Origin: Mucilaginibacter sp.
GTDB taxonomy: Bacteria > Bacteroidota > Bacteroidia > Sphingobacteriales > Sphingobacteriaceae
Direction of reading: 5' to 3'
Assembly: GCA_028287975.1 (NCBI GenBank)
Contig: JAQBOP010000270.1
Span: 1-54,614 of the forward strand
Length of the DNA: 54,614 nucleotides
Position numbers and translations under genes: made by a program. A model generated the notes under the pieces. It was not told the DNA's origin. It worked only from the letters and a program-made list of their open reading frames with translations, and made no database searches. Shown here piece by piece: positions 51,101 through 54,614 of this stretch (the first letter of the stretch is position 1; every line of letters starts with the position of its first letter).

Positions 51101-51429
51101 TTTACATCACCAACAGGCATTACATAAACCCTGCCCGATGATCCTTCGGGGAAACCGCTCATGTGCTTGAAACAGCTAAAATAACAAATCGTACTATCCG
51201 CGTAGTTGTACCCTTTTCCAAACCTGGTTTCGGGACTTAACTGGATAAAGCCTGATGGCGCAACTGCGCCGGGATAAGTACCGCCCTCGCTACCCCATTT
51301 AGTGAGTACATTGCTTTTGGCGGTGCCGATGAACGGATTCACATACCGCAAATGGTTTGCAGACTGGGAAAAGACTGTAAAATTGAGTAATATTAAAATA
51401 ACCACTAAAGAAAAAACAAACTTGCACAT
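48175..51429 (-). CDS. GH92 alpha-mannosidase-like glycosidase with accessory C-terminal domains
   Basis: A 1084-residue secreted glycosidase. The start at 51429 (MCKFVFSLVVILILLNFTVF) gives a compact signal peptide; an earlier Met at 51471 adds 14 residues. GH92 blocks are VNPFIGTA with GGTYPGAVAPSGFIQLSP near 55-75, FSPWDTFRSLHPLLTLLYPD, EYAYDDWALGQFAKN and GNDDLGSTSSWYVFSATGIYP, the last carrying the catalytic acid region. After about residue 715 are two Ig-like CARDB domains and a LamG/concanavalin-like domain (about 900-1075, including WHHIAGVCNGKILYLYIDG), probably for glycan binding. It is on the strand opposite to the fucosidase operon. Confidence 0.9.
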   Translation of the reverse strand: MCKFVFSLVVILILLNFTVFSQSANHLRYVNPFIGTAKSNVLTKWGSEGGTYPGAVAPSGFIQLSPETRFGKGYNYADSTICYFSCFKHMSGFPEGSSGRVYVMPVGDVNEGFDPGSYSRRFSHKNETAFPAYYKVMFEDDHTTVEATATARTGVFRFTFAVGSSPQIFIGDAGDLIIVSNKTVHASNGNSVINFTEPYLKKKPVKGGWIFSFSPAEKNNKRIELKVSASSVGYASTQENIDQDINTLSFDQLRKRTGNEWLKKLAVIDIKDDKEQNKIIFYTALYHSLLIPWVIDDVDGKYRGADNQIHQKSGVHQYGAFSPWDTFRSLHPLLTLLYPDKQQDVILSMLDIYKQTGHLPTESMTGNHALPIIVDSYLKGITGFDKQLAYAAMKKSVLDPPFVQADIEIYNEMGYVPSTRSESVTRTVEYAYDDWALGQFAKNVIHNAKDYDFLQNAGFNYRNLFNANDLFMLPRNGSEFKANPGMSGYKEGDQWVYSYFVPHNTKDLINLMGGNDMLAFRLDSALTNHIILFDNETVFHVPYLFNQAGKPALTQKWLREIMFHRFSNSPGGLPGNDDLGSTSSWYVFSATGIYPVCPGRPYYAIGSPVFKSVTLHLPNGEKFVIASAGSSPQNNYIQWVTLNDKPWQQLTLSHNTLTTGGSLLFHMGDKESGWPKNKDPLVLSETKQEPNFKVTGYSVSKNTVTPDELFTVRFTLNNTGATGVKTMKLLVNGKLYAYKNCMVISGTTQTDSITCRLYPLGKTQLALDNRQPVTVVVKQKSNAPVSSFKITALVVTPAIKVNEPQRFSYNIKNTGGVKHTFNIPITKNDTLLFSDTITLAPGADRSIKHIFASPLAGFQRISAGNGRVIYKVYKDNLESLLLDLSPISYSVGKSINDNSGFQNAGHIIISKSSEYSGRLVFDENTFVEVANAASLDQLDQTITMMGWVYPAGNEPGLVDIITKGDNHVLQVTDHRTLTFFAGGWGRGDCTVKLPLDWNNKWHHIAGVCNGKILYLYIDGRLVGSTETDSEANLSVSNKWTLGRNEEFPSERIFHGEMDKVKVFKAALSAHEIRFVVDNESNSFR

Positions 51430-51471
51430 CGTTTTCGGTGGGTTAGCTATCTTATAGTTGATGGATGCCAT

Positions 51472-51961
51472 TTATATATCTATATGTCTTCCTCTTTTAA
51501 TTAATGCAAGTATAATTCTTTCAAGGCTATGTTGTACTTTTAAACAAACTGGCCAATCTTAGGCAAGAAATTTTTTAACAAACACCGGCGCGCATATTGC
51601 GCACAAGAGACAAAAATATATTACGTATCAGCATCATGGTAATCTTCAAATCCTATAAATCATAGTTCAGACAAAAGGCCATGCGCGCCGGTCGCGTTAG
51701 GGATGGAAATGGATACCGGCCCCGAGCCTAAGGCCTGCAGGCGTATGAATGAACAGCCCGGCCCCGGGGAACGCCATTTTAGTTATTAGAGATTAGTTAA
51801 TTAGAGATTAGGCCTGTCATAAGATAATATCTATAATTACTTACCCACACCATTCACCACTCATTGCTCCGTAAACATTCACTCACTCACTACTCACCAA
51901 CTCACAATTCCCCACTCACCAAATTCACTTAATCACTCATTCAATAATACACTCATTAAAA
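51472..51961. other. Gene-free stretch between GH92 and tetR
   Basis: The stretch has the upstream region of the GH92 gene, then a GC-rich inverted element (51584-51692), a GC-rich patch around 51700-51780, a run of TTAGAGATTAGTTAATTAGA-type repeats near 51784-51812, and a low-complexity ACTCAC-rich section near 51840-51950. No gene is seen. Confidence 0.6.
51584..51692. repeat. Element bounded by 12-bp inverted arms ACCGGCGCGCAT
   Basis: ACCGGCGCGCAT (51584-51595) is exactly complementary to ATGCGCGCCGGT (51681-51692), with 85 bases between, including ATCATGGTAATC and TAAATCATAGTTCAG. The element has no gene and no target-site duplication that I can see. Confidence 0.5.
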
Positions 51962-51964
51962 AAT

Positions 51965-51977
51965 TTAACACTGTTAA
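51965..51977. promoter_or_regulatory. Operator-like palindrome TTAACACTGTTAA (site 1)
   Basis: A perfect 13-base palindrome, TTAACA-c-TGTTAA, upstream of tetR. Similar sites are at 52028, 52681, 52698 and 52778. Confidence 0.65.
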
Positions 51978-51993
51978 GTAAATGACAAATAAA

Positions 51994-52008
51994 TGATACG
52001 GTGTATCA
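51994..52008. promoter_or_regulatory. Palindrome TGATAC-ggt-GTATCA
   Basis: Perfect 6-base arms with a 3-base spacer. It lies over the expected -33 region of the tetR promoter and so may bind a second regulator. Confidence 0.45.
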
Positions 52009-52018
52009 AAATCCGTAT

Positions 52019-52026
52019 TACCTTTG
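52019..52026 (+). promoter_or_regulatory. Promoter -7 box of tetR
   Basis: TACCTTTG matches TAnnTTTG and lies 36 bases before the tetR start. The expected -33 position is covered by the palindrome at 51994-52008. Confidence 0.5.
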
Positions 52027-52027
52027 C

Positions 52028-52040
52028 TTAACGCTGTTAA
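52028..52040. promoter_or_regulatory. Operator-like palindrome TTAACGCTGTTAA (site 2)
   Basis: This differs from site 1 by one base (G for A) and directly follows the -7 box, so a bound repressor would block transcription start. Confidence 0.6.
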
Positions 52041-52061
52041 ATAGATTAATGGCTATATAAA

Positions 52062-52661
52062 ATGGCAAGTAAAGACAGGATACTACGTTTAAAGGAAGAA
52101 ACCAGGTGCAACATACTGGATGCTTCACTTAAAATTGTAAAAGAGGGGGGATGGGACGCTTTAAGTATGCGTAAGATAGCAGACGAGATAGAATATACCG
52201 CGCCTATTATTTATGAATACTACTCAAATAAAGGGGCTATATTATTAGAACTTACCCGCAAGGGGTTTCTGTTATTAGCTAAGGACCTGCAGGCTGCAAA
52301 AGATAAACACCGCTTACCGGCCAAACAGCTGGAAGCCATGTGGCTGGCCTATTGGAACTTCGCCTTTGCCGAAAAAGAATTATACCAGGTGATGTACGGC
52401 GTTGAAACGAGTTGTTGTGAGATGGCTAAGAAAATGCCCGAATCTGAAATGCCGATGGACCTGATATGGGACGTAATTGTGGAGCTGATGCTGCCACATG
52501 TGGGCACCGAAGAAGAAATTTGCATTAAATACTACACGTTTTGGTCGGTTATTCACGGCCTGATATCTATCAACATGGTTAACCGCGGTAATACCGCCGA
52601 AACCAACCACGAAGTACTAAAGACCGCTATCAGCGGTATTATCAGATCCATAAAAGGATAA
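52062..52661 (+). CDS. TetR/AcrR family regulator
   Basis: A 199-residue regulator. The N-terminal helix-turn-helix (about 33-52) reads WDALSMRKIADEIEYTAPII followed by YEYYSNKGAI, the usual TetR pattern, and the remainder is a helical ligand-binding domain. It is encoded directly upstream of an RND efflux operon on the same strand, an arrangement normal for local repressors that respond to pump substrates. The repeated TTAACAcTGTTAA palindromes around it are plausible binding sites. Confidence 0.92.
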   Translation: MASKDRILRLKEETRCNILDASLKIVKEGGWDALSMRKIADEIEYTAPIIYEYYSNKGAILLELTRKGFLLLAKDLQAAKDKHRLPAKQLEAMWLAYWNFAFAEKELYQVMYGVETSCCEMAKKMPESEMPMDLIWDVIVELMLPHVGTEEEICIKYYTFWSVIHGLISINMVNRGNTAETNHEVLKTAISGIIRSIKG

Positions 52662-52680
52662 AATTTTTTATAGAATAAGA

Positions 52681-52708
52681 AACATTGTTAAATAATCTAA
52701 CACTGTTA
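52681..52708. promoter_or_regulatory. Operator-like palindromes in front of the RND adaptor (sites 3 and 4)
   Basis: AACATTGTTAA at 52681-52691 and TAACACTGTTA at 52698-52708 are shorter forms of the tetR-upstream palindrome. They lie in the 89-base gap before the adaptor gene. Confidence 0.6.
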
Positions 52709-52750
52709 AATTAATCAAAATTCAAAATCTACTTTAAAATAAATAAAACA

Positions 52751-53932
52751 ATGACAACTCCAGCACTTCCCTATTCATTTAACACTGTTAAGAAAATTAA
52801 CAGCTTAGTGGCCATTGCACTGGCATTGGCGTCACTCTTTTTATACAGTTGCTCGTCGTCACCGGCGGCAGCACCTGCACCACCGCCGCCATCATTGCCG
52901 GTACAAACTGTGCAAACCAGCTCTGTAACTACTTACCAGGAATACCCTGCATCAATTGAAGGTACTGTTAATGTAGAGATCCGCCCGCAGGTTAGCGGCT
53001 CGTTAGACAAAGTATTTGTTGACGAAGGCGCTTTCGTATCAGCCGGCGAACCGATCTTCAAGATCAATGATCAGCCTTACCGCGCGGCTTTAAATAACGC
53101 GTTGGCAAGCCAGCATGCGGCAGAGGCGGCAGCAGCCAATGCGCAGTTAGAAATTGATAAGTTAACCCCGCTGGTTGAAAACAAAGTGGTGTCAGACTAT
53201 CAGCTTAAAACTGCGAAAGCAACTTACCAGGTAGCAAAGGCTAATATAGAATCGGCTAAAGCAAATGTATCAACGGCACAAATTAACCTGGGTTATACTT
53301 TAATAAAAGCACCGGTTAGCGGTTACATAGGCCGCCTGTTAAAAAAACAAGGCAGCCTGGTTGCACCGCAGGATGTTGAGGCATTGACCCAACTATCTGA
53401 CGTGCATGATGTACACGTTTATTTCTCATTAGGCGAGAAAGATTTTGTGAGCTTTAAAGAGCAATATGCAGGTTCAACATTAAAGGATAAATTGAAAAAC
53501 CTGCCAGCCGTATCATTATTACTGGCTGATAACAGCGAGTATGCTACCAAAGGTAAAATTGATATGATAGACGGCCAGTTTGATAAAAACACCGGCGCCA
53601 TCACCGTAAGGGCAAGCTTCCCTAACGCGCAGGGCTTATTACGCTCGGGCAATACAGGTAAGATCCGTTTAAGCCTGGTGCATAACAATGCGTTAACCGT
53701 GCCTGAGTCGGCCACTATTGAAATGCAGGACAAAGTATTTGTGTTTACACTTGCGGACAGCAATAAGGTTAAAAAGACCGCAATTACCATTGAAGGTAAA
53801 GACGGTGACAATTATGTAATAAAAGAAGGTTTAAAAGCAGGCGACCAGATTGTACTAAGCGGTATTGACCACTTGCAGGAAGGCGCTAAAATAGCCCCGC
53901 AAAAAGCAGCAGAAAAGGTTGCTAAAAACTAA
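52751..53932 (+). CDS. RND efflux periplasmic adaptor (AcrA/MexA family)
   Basis: A 393-residue membrane fusion lipoprotein (lipobox LFLYSC, lipid Cys34). A Pro/Ala-rich linker follows. The lipoyl half VEIRPQVSGSLDKVFVDEGA is near 75-94, the coiled-coil hairpin near 110-180, the second lipoyl half INLGYTLIKAPVSGYIGRLL near 178-197, and a beta-barrel domain lies at the end. It links an inner-membrane RND pump to an outer-membrane factor. The first codons contain another TTAACACTGTTAA palindrome (52778-52790). The RND gene follows after 114 bases. Confidence 0.92.
   Translation: MTTPALPYSFNTVKKINSLVAIALALASLFLYSCSSSPAAAPAPPPPSLPVQTVQTSSVTTYQEYPASIEGTVNVEIRPQVSGSLDKVFVDEGAFVSAGEPIFKINDQPYRAALNNALASQHAAEAAAANAQLEIDKLTPLVENKVVSDYQLKTAKATYQVAKANIESAKANVSTAQINLGYTLIKAPVSGYIGRLLKKQGSLVAPQDVEALTQLSDVHDVHVYFSLGEKDFVSFKEQYAGSTLKDKLKNLPAVSLLLADNSEYATKGKIDMIDGQFDKNTGAITVRASFPNAQGLLRSGNTGKIRLSLVHNNALTVPESATIEMQDKVFVFTLADSNKVKKTAITIEGKDGDNYVIKEGLKAGDQIVLSGIDHLQEGAKIAPQKAAEKVAKN
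52778..52790. promoter_or_regulatory. Operator-like palindrome TTAACACTGTTAA inside adaptor gene (site 5)
   Basis: This is identical to site 1. It lies within codons 10-14 of the adaptor gene, so it may be a downstream operator. Confidence 0.5.
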
Positions 53933-53938
53933 TTAATA

Positions 53939-54032
53939 GAATCAAGAAACAAGAGTCAGGAATCAAGAGAATAAATTAAGATACCGCGGATATTGTTCCG
54001 TCTTGTCTCTTGATTCTTGCCTCTTGACTCTA
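53939..54032. repeat. Imperfect inverted repeat, AATCAAGA type, inside RND operon
   Basis: GAATCAAGAAACAAGAGTCA then GGAATCAAGAGA is largely complementary to TCTTGTCTCTTGATTCTTGC then CTCTTGACTC. It fills most of the gap between adaptor and pump genes and may form an intra-operon hairpin. Confidence 0.65.
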
Positions 54033-54046
54033 CAACAAAAAACATC

Positions 54047-54614
54047 ATGTTTAAAATATTTATCAAAAGGCCGGTACTGGCAACTGTTATCTCCATACTG
54101 TTGGTGATAGTTGGTGCACTCGGCTTATCAAAATTGCCCTTAGAGCGATTCCCTAATATAGCCCCGCCGTCGGTATTAGTATCCGCTGTTTATCCGGGCG
54201 CTAACGCCGAGACTATATTACGTTCGGTAACACCGTCGTTAGAAGAAGCAATTAACGGGGTGGAAAACATGACCTACATGACATCCACTGCCAGTAATGA
54301 TGGTACATTAGGTATTACCGTTTACTTTAAACAAGGCACCAATCCGGATCAGGCGGCTGTGAACGTTCAAAACCGGGTTTCGCAGGCCACAAGCCAGTTA
54401 CCTGCCGAAGTTGTACAATATGGTATAACCACAACCAAGCAGCAAAACAGCTTTATTGGGGCTATGGGTATTTACACTGAGGATGCGAAAAAATACGATG
54501 TGACCTTTGTAAATAACTATGCACAGATCAATATTATTCCCGAGATCAAACGGATCCCGGGTGTAGGTTCTGCCAGTGTATTTGGTGGTATTAAGGATTA
54601 CTCGATGCGGGTTT
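54047..54614 (+). CDS. RND efflux pump permease, N-terminal part (partial)
   Basis: The first 189 codons of an HAE1-type RND pump (AcrB/MexB-like), cut by the window end. MFKIFIKRPVLATVISILLV is the first membrane helix. LPLERFPNIAPPSVLVSAVY and GANAETILRSVTPSLEEAIN then mark the porter domain, and QNRVSQATSQLP follows. It uses proton flow to expel drugs through the adaptor at 52751. No outer-membrane factor gene is visible yet. Confidence 0.93.
   Translation, partial: MFKIFIKRPVLATVISILLVIVGALGLSKLPLERFPNIAPPSVLVSAVYPGANAETILRSVTPSLEEAINGVENMTYMTSTASNDGTLGITVYFKQGTNPDQAAVNVQNRVSQATSQLPAEVVQYGITTTKQQNSFIGAMGIYTEDAKKYDVTFVNNYAQINIIPEIKRIPGVGSASVFGGIKDYSMRV

Noticed and set aside
51840-51950. 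ACTCAC-rich section as a CRISPR array or microsatellite
   Set aside because: The units are short, irregular and lack spacers of constant length; it is best described as low-complexity DNA.

Overview
The window looks like chromosomal DNA from a Bacteroidota bacterium of the family Sphingobacteriaceae, probably Mucilaginibacter or Pedobacter-like. This is inferred from protein styles (GH29, GH92, DUF4142, Tat-exported sugar isomerase-like and FUSC proteins), TAnnTTTG-type promoter candidates, weak Shine-Dalgarno signals and many short interspersed palindromic repeats. No transposase, integrase of a mobile element, CRISPR array, rRNA or tRNA was found.

Layout. 1-4.9 kb: 3' end of an MFS transporter, a Tat-signal sugar isomerase-like protein, an orphan ABC ATPase, a small unknown gene, a PQQ-type sugar dehydrogenase-like protein and a repeat-tailed secreted protein. 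5-11 kb: an aldo/keto reductase pair, then a TolC-adaptor-ATPase-permease (MacAB-like) efflux operon. 11-16.2 kb: DUF3820, MsrA, CorA/WbqC, a lipid A acyltransferase-like gene, a deleted second copy of that gene, and a GT2 glycosyltransferase. 16-25.7 kb: MscS-type channel, AroQ, XerD, small unknowns, an MntA-HepT toxin-antitoxin pair, PrmC, RibD, an EamA transporter and a YigZ-family protein. 25.8-30.4 kb: MgtE, BioB, a nucleotidyltransferase cassette, an AurF-like diiron protein and Ohr. 30.7-33.2 kb: two related, terminator-ended putative structured RNAs of about 360 nt on either side of an acyltransferase-3 gene. 33.3-43.3 kb: an LLM flavin oxidoreductase, a membrane protein, PhoH/PIN, FUSC, PEP carboxylase, DUF4142 and DUF763. 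43.5-51.5 kb: glycan-related genes (alpha-L-fucosidase GH29, SMP-30-like, GH92) with an SDR and a lipocalin. 52-54.6 kb: TetR regulator plus an RND efflux operon that runs off the window.

Most notable. (1) The duplicated RNA at 30789-31151 and 32841-33206 shares a conserved terminator hairpin and a GNRA hairpin whose loop and stem differ between copies in a structure-preserving way; I do not recognise its class. (2) Five copies of a TTAACAcTGTTAA-type palindrome lie around the tetR-RND genes, two of them at the tetR promoter. (3) An acyltransferase paralogue has lost about 200 internal residues but keeps its two ends in one frame and overlaps the downstream glycosyltransferase start. (4) Interspersed palindromic repeats appear to supply the C-termini of two proteins and to have entered the prmC reading frame. 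Housekeeping genes dominate the rest, and neighbours mostly form short two- to four-gene operons.
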